The position numbers and the translations under genes were made by a program. A DNA stretch of 56,590 nucleotides from positions 1 through 56,590 of the forward strand of contig CAMNPN010000102.1 of assembly GCA_946548085.1 (NCBI GenBank), in the 5' to 3' direction. This document shows positions 44,416 to 52,304 of this stretch, one piece after another; position 1 is the stretch's first letter; every line of letters begins with the position of its first letter. The notes below the pieces were generated by a model, which was not told the origin of the DNA, did no database searches, and worked only from the letters and a program-made list of their open reading frames with translations. This stretch comes from an uncultured Prevotella sp. Its GTDB lineage: Bacteria > Bacteroidota > Bacteroidia > Bacteroidales > Bacteroidaceae.

Positions 44416-44834
44416 ATGCCATATAAGTGTTTAACCAATTGAAAACCAATATAATAACCTATGGCATTTGCTTGTGTAAAATGCCATATAAATGCCATAA
44501 TTGCCTAAAAACTTTACAAAAGAGAGTCTAAAATCGAGGAAACTATCGCTGAAAGCCTTTGTTTATAGGCAGTTCAGCAATAGCAAGGATAGTCTGTACT
44601 GACAGTTTAGCCCGGGTAAACTGTCAGTTTAGACTGGCTAAACTGTTAGTTTGCCCTATTTAAACTGTGATAAACTCCTATCGTTGACAGCTCGGAATAG
44701 CCTGTAAATAGTCGTTAATATGTAAGTAAGTTTCATGTTTTTGTGGTAATTATGGCATTTGTATGGCATTTCATACAAGCAAATGCCATAACTTATCTGC
44801 TTGATTATCAGCTTGTTAATTACAATAATGGCAT
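44416..44834. repeat. 419-bp quasi-palindromic element with AATGCCAT arms and a 22-bp dyad array
   Basis: Inner arms 44461-44502 and 44748-44789 are complementary at 39 of 42 positions. Each contains ATGGCATTT and two AAATGCCAT copies. Outer ATGCCAT (44416-44422) and ATGGCAT (44828-44834) are placed at equal distance from the inner arms (38 bp on each side). The whole is symmetric about 44625. In the centre lies an array of 15-bp dyads, TAAACTGTCAGTTTA at 44617 (perfect), with copies at 44595 (12/15), 44639 (13/15) and a half-site at 44661, again exactly 22 bp apart. No protein-coding frame explains it. Confidence 0.85.
44541..44583. repeat. Local hairpin within the quasi-palindromic element
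   Basis: CTATCGCTGAA (44543-44553) pairs with TTCAGCAATAG (10 of 11, near 44573-44583), and AGCC / GGCA inside extends the stem. It may be part of a folded transcript or a cruciform arm. Confidence 0.5.
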
Positions 44835-44925
44835 TTCAACCCATTTTTCTATCATTTTCTTTTAGAATTTTCGATTGCACCAATTCGGCAGAGCTCCCAG
44901 TGATCAAAACCCCTCTTACAAACCC

Positions 44926-44964
44926 AGCGAATCCCTTGCCATCAGTCTTGGCAAGGGATTCGCT
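44926..44964 (-). terminator. Terminator of the BspA-like gene
   Basis: A perfect 16-bp stem, AGCGAATCCCTTGCCA / TGGCAAGGGATTCGCT, with a seven-base loop, 23 bp beyond the stop codon on the minus strand. It marks the right edge of the gene-poor island. Confidence 0.75.
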
Positions 44965-44987
44965 GATAGTAGGCAAGATGCTGCCTT

Positions 44988-47138
44988 TTACTTCATGATG
45001 TTCACCAACTCTACGATATCGGCTACATTTATATAGCCGTCGCCGTTGACATCCTTGGTGGCATCGTATTCCTGCGATGGCTCTATGATCTCCTTGGCCA
45101 GTTCGCTGATATCGTTTTCGTCTACAGAATCGTCGTCATTCACGTCGCCCTTCTTTGGGGGCATCTCCTCGAAGTGAAAGAAGTCCTTCCAGCCGTCGGT
45201 AGCCTTATAGGCAGCCTCCTTTCCGTAAGGCACTCGAAGCGTGATGTTTTGCTTCACCTCGTCACTAAAGACATTGCTGCTAATAGCATAGGGCTTTTTG
45301 ATGTATGATGTCACCGACTTCACTCCTGTGCAACTGGCGAAAGCTCCATCTGCTATACTCTTCACCTTATTGTATATTACGATGTCAGGAGCATAGCCCT
45401 CATACACCACACCGTCTATGGCTGTAACAGGATAGGTCTTTTCCTGATAGGTAACTGTTTCTGGCATGTAATAGCCCCATGTTCCAGAATAGCCGCCTTT
45501 TAAGAAAGTGAGCTCGTCTCCATAAATCCTGTATAGATTGCCCTTGTCCAGAAAGACCTCTTCAGGTTCTGCCTCCACGATATACCGAAAATTCTTCCAT
45601 CCTTCGGCAGTCTCATATTGTTCCTTTCTTCCAGAAGGTACACAGAGAATATGTGTTCTATGGCAATCATTGGCAAATGCATTAGGAGCCTCGGAAGGTG
45701 TCTGCATCTTTGTGACAAAATAGGCGTTGTTATAGCTGCTGAACACACTTTGACCAAGAGTTGGATTGCCACCTTCAAAGGTCACCTTTTCAATAGAGGC
45801 GCATTGCTGAAATGCGTTATCGCCAATAGACTTTACATGACTGGGGATGGTCACGCTCTTCAGACTTTTACATCCTCCCATGGCATATTCTATCACATTC
45901 TCTATGGAAGAAGGCACTGTCAGATCTTCAACAAGCTTTCCATCAAGATACAAATCATAAGCACCAAGATTGTTTTTTTTGATATTCATGAATGTACTGA
46001 GGTCTGTTATGTTTATTTTAGAAATCGGCAGTGGGTAGTCTCTTCCTCCGCTGGCTATTTCAACCAATGAAGAATTTCCGATATGTATAGTGCTCAGTTG
46101 ACTATTCCAGAATCCGGACAGGTATTGTAGTTTCTCTGGTACAGTGATTTCCTTGATGGCCGTTCCTGAAAATGCAGGGCCCCAAAAACCAGTCTTAATC
46201 TCTTCTATTGCATTACCCAGCTTTAGTTCTTTCAAGTTTGTACAACCACTAAATGCTGCTGCTTCGATTAATGTCACTTCATCTGGGATGTCCAAAGATT
46301 CTATCTGTTTGCAGCCAGCGAAAGCACGTCCATAGATACGTTTAAGATGCTTATTGAACTTTACGGTAGTGATGTTTTCACAATTTGCAAATGCGAGCTC
46401 ACCTATGTATTCCACGTTTGAATCATCTGGGAAGGTGACGGATTTCAAACCGACACATCCATAAAAGTTCAGATCACCGTGAATGGATGTCACCTCTTTC
46501 GGGATAACCAGATCAACCACTTCCTTCCCATCCAGATAAAGATGCCCGGCATAAGCCAGTGGATTTGCGTATGGGCCAAACCACCCCGAGGCAATACCGT
46601 TATAATAGAATGCGATGTTGCACCAAGCGGCTAAGTCTGAGATGTCTACGCGTTCCAAAGCCTCGCAATTGCCGAAGGCTTTATATTGAACCGCCTGCAC
46701 CCCACTACCCATATAAACGGATTTCAGATTTTTACATCCTTCAAAAGCGAACGCTCCTATCTCTGTCACAGTATCAGGGATTCTAATAGATGTCAGACCT
46801 TCGCAATTGTCGAAAGCTTGACCTTCTATTACTACCAATTTGCTTGTTAAACTGTTTGGAAGAGAAACAGATGTAACATCGACGCATTGGGAAAAAGCAT
46901 TCTGACCAATTCTGGTTACATCATATTCAACTTTGTCAACTGTAATACTGGGAGGAATAACGATATCTCCAGTGTATTTTTCGTCACCTGCCACAACTTC
47001 CACATTCGTTGTCGGTTTTAAGGCATCATTCAATATAATACGATAATACACTCCACCTATGTGGAAATCATAATTGGCAGCACCAATCGTTCCGCAAAGC
47101 ATTACCAGCAATGTTAGTATAAATAGACTTCTCTTCAT
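44988..47138 (-). CDS. BspA-type leucine-rich-repeat surface protein with dockerin-like tail
   Basis: A 716-residue secreted protein. It has a signal peptide (MKRSLFILTLLVMLCGTIGA), then BspA/LRR_5 repeats over about 55-520, such as IGQNAFSQCVDVTSVSLPNS and RIPDTVTEIGAFAFEGCKNL. A non-repeat part (about 520-640) includes a further repeat. The last about 55 residues carry two EF-hand-like loops, GDVNDDDSVDENDISELAK and KDVNGDGYINVADIVELV, a dockerin type I-like pair. BspA proteins bind host or bacterial surface ligands. Promoter -7 box at 47210-47217; single gene. It does not end in a clear type IX tail. Confidence 0.93.
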   Translation of the reverse strand: MKRSLFILTLLVMLCGTIGAANYDFHIGGVYYRIILNDALKPTTNVEVVAGDEKYTGDIVIPPSITVDKVEYDVTRIGQNAFSQCVDVTSVSLPNSLTSKLVVIEGQAFDNCEGLTSIRIPDTVTEIGAFAFEGCKNLKSVYMGSGVQAVQYKAFGNCEALERVDISDLAAWCNIAFYYNGIASGWFGPYANPLAYAGHLYLDGKEVVDLVIPKEVTSIHGDLNFYGCVGLKSVTFPDDSNVEYIGELAFANCENITTVKFNKHLKRIYGRAFAGCKQIESLDIPDEVTLIEAAAFSGCTNLKELKLGNAIEEIKTGFWGPAFSGTAIKEITVPEKLQYLSGFWNSQLSTIHIGNSSLVEIASGGRDYPLPISKINITDLSTFMNIKKNNLGAYDLYLDGKLVEDLTVPSSIENVIEYAMGGCKSLKSVTIPSHVKSIGDNAFQQCASIEKVTFEGGNPTLGQSVFSSYNNAYFVTKMQTPSEAPNAFANDCHRTHILCVPSGRKEQYETAEGWKNFRYIVEAEPEEVFLDKGNLYRIYGDELTFLKGGYSGTWGYYMPETVTYQEKTYPVTAIDGVVYEGYAPDIVIYNKVKSIADGAFASCTGVKSVTSYIKKPYAISSNVFSDEVKQNITLRVPYGKEAAYKATDGWKDFFHFEEMPPKKGDVNDDDSVDENDISELAKEIIEPSQEYDATKDVNGDGYINVADIVELVNIMK

Positions 47139-47209
47139 ATTGATTATTTTTTATTGGTTAATTTTTCATCAGCTATTCCTTTTATGTCGTTTCTGTCATT
47201 ATTCGAGTG

Positions 47210-47217
47210 CAAATATA
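47210..47217 (-). promoter_or_regulatory. -7 box of the BspA-like gene
   Basis: TATATTTG on the minus strand, about 70 bp upstream of the ATG. Confidence 0.6.
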
Positions 47218-47327
47218 GGCATTGTTTCTGAAAGTTCCAAATGTATTGGGGACAAAGATAATAAAAGTTTCTGAAACGGCCAAATGTTTTGGGCTAAATA
47301 TGGGCCTGTGACTATTTCTGGCAAAAG

Positions 47328-48152
47328 TCAGTAGGAGGCGGTGCAGGGGATGCCGGCGGCGATGACGCGGTCGCGGATCTGGTCGAGCTGTTCGTGGGTG
47401 GCTTTCAGCAGGCCTTTGGTGGGCGTCTCGCGGTCGATGGTGTAGATCATCACCTGCTGGGGCTTGATCTCCTTGACGGCCTCCAGCCAGGGGACGACGT
47501 ATTCATCGCCAGTATTGTCGACGGAATCCGATGGGCTTTGAGCATTGAGCTTTGGGCTTTGAGCATTGGGCGTTGAGGGTTGGATGTTGCCACGCATGAA
47601 CATCGTCTGGATGATGACGTGGCCGCGGAAGGCCTTCAGACGGTCGATGATGAGACGCACGTCGTAGGTGCCGTTGGGGTGGTCTACCTTATTTATATAT
47701 AGGGGGTCGACGGTGTCGAGTTTCTGGATGTTGTTGTCTACGAGCATTAGGGCGTCGTGGACAGCCTGGCGGTGGATCATCGTGGCGTTGCTGAGCACGC
47801 TGACCTTGGCCTGGGGGCAGTACTGGTTGCGCAGGCGGATGGTGTCGGAGATGATCTCAGCGAAGTGGGGGTGGCAGGTGGGCTCGCCGTTGCCGGCGAA
47901 AGTCAGCACGTCGGGCAACTGGTCGTCGGCCACCATCTGCCGCAACTTGGCTTCGAGCTTGTCGGCGACTTCCTCACGGGTAGGCAGAGGCAGGGTGGGG
48001 CGGTGGTCTTCGTTGAAGCCGCACTCGCAGTAGATACAGTCGAAGGAGCACACCTTGCCGTCAGCAGGCAGCAGGTTGATGCCTAAGGAGATGCCCAGTC
48101 GGCGGCTGTGTACGGGGCCGAAGATGGGCGATGGATAGATAATTGTACTCAT
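47328..48152 (-). CDS. Radical SAM protein, COG0731-like
   Basis: A 274-residue radical SAM enzyme. The cluster motif is C-x3-C-x2-C in VCSFDCIYCECGF (about residues 34-46), and GNGEPTCHPHF (about 91-101) is the S-adenosylmethionine-binding GGE-like motif. The N-terminal FGPVHSRRLGISLGINLLP is typical of the COG0731 group of Fe-S oxidoreductases related to wybutosine synthesis proteins. Near residues 193-213 there is an about 20-residue insert (PSTPNAQSPKLNAQSPSDSV) encoded by the GAGCATTGAGC repeat family (see repeat at 47529-47578). Its -7 box ends 8 bp before the ATG. Confidence 0.87.
   Translation of the reverse strand: MSTIIYPSPIFGPVHSRRLGISLGINLLPADGKVCSFDCIYCECGFNEDHRPTLPLPTREEVADKLEAKLRQMVADDQLPDVLTFAGNGEPTCHPHFAEIISDTIRLRNQYCPQAKVSVLSNATMIHRQAVHDALMLVDNNIQKLDTVDPLYINKVDHPNGTYDVRLIIDRLKAFRGHVIIQTMFMRGNIQPSTPNAQSPKLNAQSPSDSVDNTGDEYVVPWLEAVKEIKPQQVMIYTIDRETPTKGLLKATHEQLDQIRDRVIAAGIPCTASY
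47529..47578 (-). repeat. GAGCATTGAGC repeat inside the radical SAM gene
   Basis: The plus strand reads GGGCTTTGAGCATTGAGC, then TTTGGGCTTTGAGCATTGGG and CGTTGAGG: five imperfect copies of the T-T-G-A-G-C unit that also fills 49216-49277. It keeps the reading frame and codes for the PNAQSPKLNAQSP insert. Confidence 0.75.
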
Positions 48153-48160
48153 AATGGGTG

Positions 48161-48168
48161 CAAAGGTA
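48161..48168 (-). promoter_or_regulatory. -7 box of the radical SAM gene
   Basis: TACCTTTG on the minus strand, 8 bp before the start codon: near-leaderless transcript. Confidence 0.65.
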
Positions 48169-48177
48169 CGAAGAAAA

Positions 48178-48292
48178 TTGAAGAATGAAGAAAGAAGAGT
48201 GAGGAATCAGCCTGCTACATGCTTAAAATAGTTAAAACTTAGGAGGGCGGTAGCAAAAATCTTCATTCTTCATTCTTCATTCTTCATTATTA
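48178..48292. repeat. AATGAAGAATGAAG-type repeats in the ftsX divergent region
   Basis: Direct TGAAGAATGAAGAAAGAAG (48180 on) on the left and inverted CTTCATTCTTCATTCTTCAT (48261 on) on the right can pair. A short copy (CTTCATTCTTCAT) also occurs at 24579-24591. Confidence 0.65.
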
Positions 48293-48296
48293 TTTG

Positions 48297-48304
48297 TATC
48301 TTTG
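48297..48304 (+). promoter_or_regulatory. -7 box of the ftsX operon
   Basis: TATCTTTG, 34 bp before the ftsX ATG. Confidence 0.65.
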
Positions 48305-48338
48305 CAGCCGAATTCAAAGATTACGTACGTAAACCTAC

Positions 48339-49217
48339 ATGAAAAGACGACGTGAGAAGGCTGGCCACCGACAGGGTGTGCAGTTGGTGACCTTGTGTAT
48401 CAGCACGGCGATGGTGCTTGTGCTGTTAGGGCTGGTGGTGTTCTCTGTGCTCACCTCCCGTAACTTGTCTGAGTGGGTGAAAGAGAACCTGACGGTGACG
48501 GTGGTGCTCCATGATGAGGTGACTACCAGCGATGCCAAGCAGTTCCGCAATGACCTGATCCACCGTCCGTTTGTGAAGTCTATCGACTACATCAGCCGCG
48601 AGCAGGCCTTGAAGGAGCAGTCGGAGGCGATGGGCTCCGATCCGTCGGAGTTCCTGGGTATGAACCCCTTTCCCGCCACGCTGGAGCTGCATCTGCAGTC
48701 GGACTATGCCAATGCCGACTCGCTGGCGTGGATTAGCGACGAGCTGCGGAAGAATGAGCATGTGACAGACGTGGCCTATCAGGTGGACCTGATGGATAGC
48801 GTGAACCGCAACCTGGCCAAGCTGAACATCCTGTTGCTGGTGCTGGCTGTGCTGCTGACATTCATCTCGTTCTCGCTCATCAACAATACGGTGCGCCTGA
48901 GTGTCTACTCACGACGGTTCCTCATCCACACGATGAAGTTGGTGGGCGCCTCGTGGGGATTCATCCGCAGGCCGTTTATGCAGCAGGGACTGCTGGTGGG
49001 TATTATCGCTGCGGTGATAGCCATTGCCGTGCTGGGCGGATGTGTGTATGCCCTCTACTACTACGAGCCGGGCGTGCTGCTGGTCATCACCTGGCGCGAG
49101 CTGGTGATTACGGCCTTGGCGGTGCTGGTGTTCGGACTGGTGATTACGCTGACGTGTTCGTATATCTCGGTAAACCGATTCCTCCGCATGCCGCCAGGAG
49201 AGTTGTATAAGATTTAA
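48339..49217 (+). CDS. ftsX: Cell division protein FtsX
   Basis: The integral membrane partner of the FtsE ATPase at the division septum. The 292-residue protein has a short cytoplasmic N-terminus, a first helix (VTLCISTAMVLVLLGLVVFSVLT, about 18-40), a periplasmic extracellular domain (about 45-165), and three further helices (about 165-185, 215-245, 255-280) in the FtsX-fold permease domain, with TMKLVGASWGFIRRPFMQQGLLVG. FtsE is not encoded next to it in this window. It heads the operon ftsX-DUF3098-uppP-truB-queA-folK. Confidence 0.95.
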   Translation: MKRRREKAGHRQGVQLVTLCISTAMVLVLLGLVVFSVLTSRNLSEWVKENLTVTVVLHDEVTTSDAKQFRNDLIHRPFVKSIDYISREQALKEQSEAMGSDPSEFLGMNPFPATLELHLQSDYANADSLAWISDELRKNEHVTDVAYQVDLMDSVNRNLAKLNILLLVLAVLLTFISFSLINNTVRLSVYSRRFLIHTMKLVGASWGFIRRPFMQQGLLVGIIAAVIAIAVLGGCVYALYYYEPGVLLVITWRELVITALAVLVFGLVITLTCSYISVNRFLRMPPGELYKI

Positions 49218-49277
49218 TTGAGCTTTGAGCATTGAGCATTGAGCATTGAGCTTTGAGCATTGAGCATTGAACATTGA
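49216..49277. repeat. GAGCATTGAGC tandem repeat
   Basis: About eight imperfect 7-bp units (TTGAGCA/TTGAGCT) between ftsX and the DUF3098 gene. The same family is found inside the radical SAM gene at 47529-47578. Confidence 0.8.
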
Positions 49278-49289
49278 ATATTGATAATT

Positions 49290-49517
49290 ATGATGGATAA
49301 GAGAAATTTTGCATTTGACAAGACGAACTTCATCTTGCTTGCTGTGAGCATGGTGATCGTGGTCATCGGTTTCCTGCTGATGACGGGTCCTGCCTCTACG
49401 GATGCGGCCTATGAACCTGATATCTTCAGTGTCAGACGTGTCAAGGTGGCGCCTGTAGTGTGCCTCATCGGTTTCGTGTCGATGATCTATGCGGTTATCC
49501 GCAAACCAAAGCAGTAA
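49290..49517 (+). CDS. DUF3098 membrane protein
   Basis: A 75-residue protein with two transmembrane helices: NFILLAVSMVIVVIGFLLM (about 14-32) and VAPVVCLIGFVSMIYAVI (about 52-69). The motif FDKTNFILL near the N-terminus and PDIFSVRRVKVAPVVC in the middle define DUF3098, a family almost always located after ftsX in Bacteroidetes. Start could be 49290 or 49293; the longer TTG frame from 49281 lies in the repeat. Function is unknown, probably envelope biogenesis. Confidence 0.85.
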   Translation: MMDKRNFAFDKTNFILLAVSMVIVVIGFLLMTGPASTDAAYEPDIFSVRRVKVAPVVCLIGFVSMIYAVIRKPKQ

Positions 49518-49529
49518 GGTTGTAATTGA

Positions 49530-49577
49530 AGTTTATGGTTTATAGTTTAATACACTATAAACATTAAACTATAAACA
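49530..49577. repeat. TTTATAGTTTA inverted repeat before uppP
   Basis: AGTTTATGGTTTATAGTTTA (49530-49549) pairs with TAAACATTAAACTATAAAC (49558-49576) imperfectly. Member of the family seen at 9862, 43059 and 54787. Confidence 0.65.
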
Positions 49578-49584
49578 AAAAGAT

Positions 49585-50442
49585 ATGGATTGGATTCAGA
49601 CTGTTATCATAGCGATAGTGGAGGGACTGACGGAGTTCCTGCCTGTCTCGTCGACGGGACACATGATTATCACCCAACACCTGCTGGGCGTTCCGCAGGG
49701 TGATGCCTTTGTACATGCTTTTACCTTTATCATCCAGTTTGGTGCTATCCTCTCGGTGGTGTGTCTTTACTGGAAGCGTTTCTTCCGTTTCGACAACACA
49801 CCTGCTCCGGAGGGCAGCACTTGGTGGCAGTGCCTCAAGCATCGCTACTATTTCTACTGGCTGCTCATCGTGGGTGTCATCCCTGCAGTGGTCATCGGCC
49901 TGTTGGCAAAGAAGTCGGGTCTGCTCGACTGGCTGCTCGACAGTGTGCTCGTCGTGGCAATCATGCTTGTGGTGGGTGGCGTGTTCATGCTTTACTGTGA
50001 CAGGCTGTTCAACAAAGGCTCAGAGGCCAACAAGGTGAATGAGAAGCGGGCTTTCCGCATCGGCCTCTTCCAGTGTATCTCCGTGATACCCGGTGTGTCG
50101 CGCTCGATGGCCACCATCGTGGGCGGCATGGCACAGGGGCTGACCCGTCAGCGTGCTGCCGAGTTCTCGTTCTTCCTGGCTGTGCCGACGATGGCTGGTG
50201 CCACGCTGCTCGACCTGCTCGACCTGATGAAAGAAGATGCCTCGTGGGCAACACCGCATAACATCACCATGCTGATCTTAGGCTGTGTGGTGGCCTTCGT
50301 GGTGGCGCTGCTGGCCATGAAGTGGTTCGTGGCCTTCCTGTCGAAGTACGGCTTCAAGGCCTTCGGCATCTATCGCATCATCGTGGGTGGCATCATCCTC
50401 GTGATGCTGCTCACAGGACAATCATTAACAATGGTAGACTAA
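49585..50442 (+). CDS. uppP: Undecaprenyl-diphosphatase
   Basis: Recycles the C55 lipid carrier of peptidoglycan and other wall polymers; also confers bacitracin resistance when overproduced. The 285-residue protein has about eight helices. The BacA motifs are EGLTEFLPVSSTGHM (residues 13-27) and PGVSRSMATIVGG (about 168-180), including the catalytic Glu and Arg. It belongs to the BacA family, not PAP2. It stops 1 bp before truB. Confidence 0.95.
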   Translation: MDWIQTVIIAIVEGLTEFLPVSSTGHMIITQHLLGVPQGDAFVHAFTFIIQFGAILSVVCLYWKRFFRFDNTPAPEGSTWWQCLKHRYYFYWLLIVGVIPAVVIGLLAKKSGLLDWLLDSVLVVAIMLVVGGVFMLYCDRLFNKGSEANKVNEKRAFRIGLFQCISVIPGVSRSMATIVGGMAQGLTRQRAAEFSFFLAVPTMAGATLLDLLDLMKEDASWATPHNITMLILGCVVAFVVALLAMKWFVAFLSKYGFKAFGIYRIIVGGIILVMLLTGQSLTMVD

Positions 50443-50443
50443 A

Positions 50444-51148
50444 ATGAACTTCATCGAGGGAGGCTATATCTATATCAATAAGCCCTATCGCATGACGAGC
50501 TTCGGCGCGTTGGCCCACATCCGTTACGTGGTGTCGAAACGGCTCCATGTGAAGCGGGTGAAGATGGGGCATGCCGGCACCCTCGACCCCCTGGCCACAG
50601 GGGTGCTCGTGCTCTGTACGGGGAAGGCGACCAAACAGATAGAGAAGCTGCAGCTGCACACGAAGGAGTACACTGCCACCCTGCAGTTGGGAGCCACGAC
50701 CCCCAGCTACGACATGGAGCACGACGTGGACAAGACCTATCCGACAGTGCACATCACAAGGGAACAGATTCTCGCGACGCTGCCCAGTTTTGTAGGTGAC
50801 ATCATGCAGGTGCCACCAGTCTTCTCGGCCTGTATGGTGGCTGGCGACAGAGCCTATGAGCTCGCCCGGAAGGGACAGGAGGTGGCTTTGGCAGCCAAAC
50901 CGATACATATCGACGAGATAGAGCTTACCGCCTTCGACCCTGTGACGATGCAGATGTCCATCCGTGTGGTCTGCGGCAAAGGCACCTATATCCGTTCGCT
51001 GGCCCGCGATATCGGCGAGGCACTGGGGAGCGGCGCCTATCTGACGGCTCTCTGCCGTACCCGTGTCGGCGATGTCCGTATCGAGGACTGCCTCACGTTC
51101 GATGAGTTCCCCGCCTGGCTGGAGCAACAATTAGATAGTGAATCGTAA
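50444..51148 (+). CDS. truB: tRNA pseudouridine(55) synthase
   Basis: Makes pseudouridine-55 in the T loop of tRNAs. The 234-residue protein has the N-terminal YINKPYRMTSFGA, the catalytic GHAGTLDPLATGVL (Asp at about 48), YTATLQLGATTPSYD, and the later RVVCGKGTYIRSLARDIGEAL. It lacks the C-terminal PUA domain of the E. coli protein, like many Bacteroidetes homologues. It starts 1 bp after the uppP stop, so the two genes are co-translated. Confidence 0.95.
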   Translation: MNFIEGGYIYINKPYRMTSFGALAHIRYVVSKRLHVKRVKMGHAGTLDPLATGVLVLCTGKATKQIEKLQLHTKEYTATLQLGATTPSYDMEHDVDKTYPTVHITREQILATLPSFVGDIMQVPPVFSACMVAGDRAYELARKGQEVALAAKPIHIDEIELTAFDPVTMQMSIRVVCGKGTYIRSLARDIGEALGSGAYLTALCRTRVGDVRIEDCLTFDEFPAWLEQQLDSES

Positions 51149-51171
51149 ATTCGTAAATCGTAAATCACATA

Positions 51172-52290
51172 ATGAAGTTATCACAGTTTAAGTTTAAACT
51201 CCCAGAGGAGTTGGTGGCCCTGGAACCGCCTATGCATCGCGACGAGTGCCGGTTGATGGTGTTGCACCGTAAGAGTGGCAAGATCGAGATGACGAAGCAG
51301 GATGAGGACGGCAACGACCTGAAAGACGAAGAAGGCAATCCTGTCTATCTCCAGTTCCGTGATATCCTTAACTACTTCGACGAAGACGATACGTTCATCT
51401 TCAACGATACAAAGGTGTTCCCTGCCAGGCTTTATGGTACCAAGGAGAAGACCGACGCAAAGATCGAGGTGTTCCTTTTGCGTGAGTTGAACCGCGAGCT
51501 CCGTCTGTGGGACGTGCTTGTGGAGCCTGCCCGTAAGATACGTATCGGCAACAAGCTCTTCTTCGAGGAAGACGGCCCGATGGTGGCAGAGGTCATCGAC
51601 AATACCACCAGTCGCGGTCGTACACTGCGGTTCCTCTATGACTGTCCTCACGATGAGTTCAAACGAGAGCTCTTTGCCTTGGGCGCAGCCCCGCTGCCAC
51701 GGTATATCATCGACCGCCGTCCGGCTACACCTGAGGATATGGATATCTTCCAGACCATCTACGCCAAGAACGAGGGAGCCGTCACTGCCCCTGCCACAGG
51801 ACTGCATTTCAGTCGTGAACTGTTGAAGCGCATGGAGATCCGCGGCATCAACTTTGCCTATATCACCCTGCACTGCGGACTGGGCAACTTTGACGCCATC
51901 GAGGTTGAAGACCTGACAAAACATAAGATGTCGTCCGAGCAGATGTTTATCGGCAAGGAAGCCTGCGACATCGTGAACCGTACGAAACAGGCAGAGCACC
52001 GTGTTTGTGTTGTCGGGGTGAGTACAGCCCGTGCCACGGAGACGGCTGTCGGTACTGACGGCCTGCTGAAGGAGTTCGAGGGGTGGACTAACAAGTTCAT
52101 TTTCCCGCCATACGAGTTCAGTATGTCTAATGCCCTTGTGGCCAACTTCTACCATCCAGAGTCGCCGATGATGATGATAGAGGCTTCGTTCGGCGGCTAT
52201 GACAATGTGTATGAGTGCTATATGAATGCGCTGAAGAATGGATACAAGTTCGGTTGCTTTGGCGATGCACTCCTGATTGTCGATGATTGA
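51172..52290 (+). CDS. queA: tRNA preQ1(34) S-adenosylmethionine ribosyltransferase-isomerase
   Basis: Converts preQ1 in tRNA to epoxyqueuosine. The 372-residue enzyme has the QueA start (KLSQFKFKLPEELVALEP), DTFIFNDTKVFPARLYG, EGAVTAPATGLHFSRELL, YITLHCGLGNFDAIEVEDL, and a C-terminal SPMMMIEASFGGYDNVY. Compared with standard QueA (about 350) it has one acidic insert, near residues 37-62 (TKQDEDGNDLKDEEGNP), which is common in Bacteroidales. Start 23 bp after truB; folK starts 14 bp later. The other queuosine genes are not in the window. Confidence 0.95.
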   Translation: MKLSQFKFKLPEELVALEPPMHRDECRLMVLHRKSGKIEMTKQDEDGNDLKDEEGNPVYLQFRDILNYFDEDDTFIFNDTKVFPARLYGTKEKTDAKIEVFLLRELNRELRLWDVLVEPARKIRIGNKLFFEEDGPMVAEVIDNTTSRGRTLRFLYDCPHDEFKRELFALGAAPLPRYIIDRRPATPEDMDIFQTIYAKNEGAVTAPATGLHFSRELLKRMEIRGINFAYITLHCGLGNFDAIEVEDLTKHKMSSEQMFIGKEACDIVNRTKQAEHRVCVVGVSTARATETAVGTDGLLKEFEGWTNKFIFPPYEFSMSNALVANFYHPESPMMMIEASFGGYDNVYECYMNALKNGYKFGCFGDALLIVDD

Positions 52291-52304
52291 TATTGAGATA
52301 AGAG

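Noticed and set aside
44801..44998. Plus-strand 65-codon frame in the gene-poor island
   Set aside because: It overlaps the BspA terminator and gene end, has no start context, and looks like translated intergenic DNA.
51181..52155. 324-codon minus-strand frame inside queA
   Set aside because: It is the antisense shadow of a complete, well-conserved queA.
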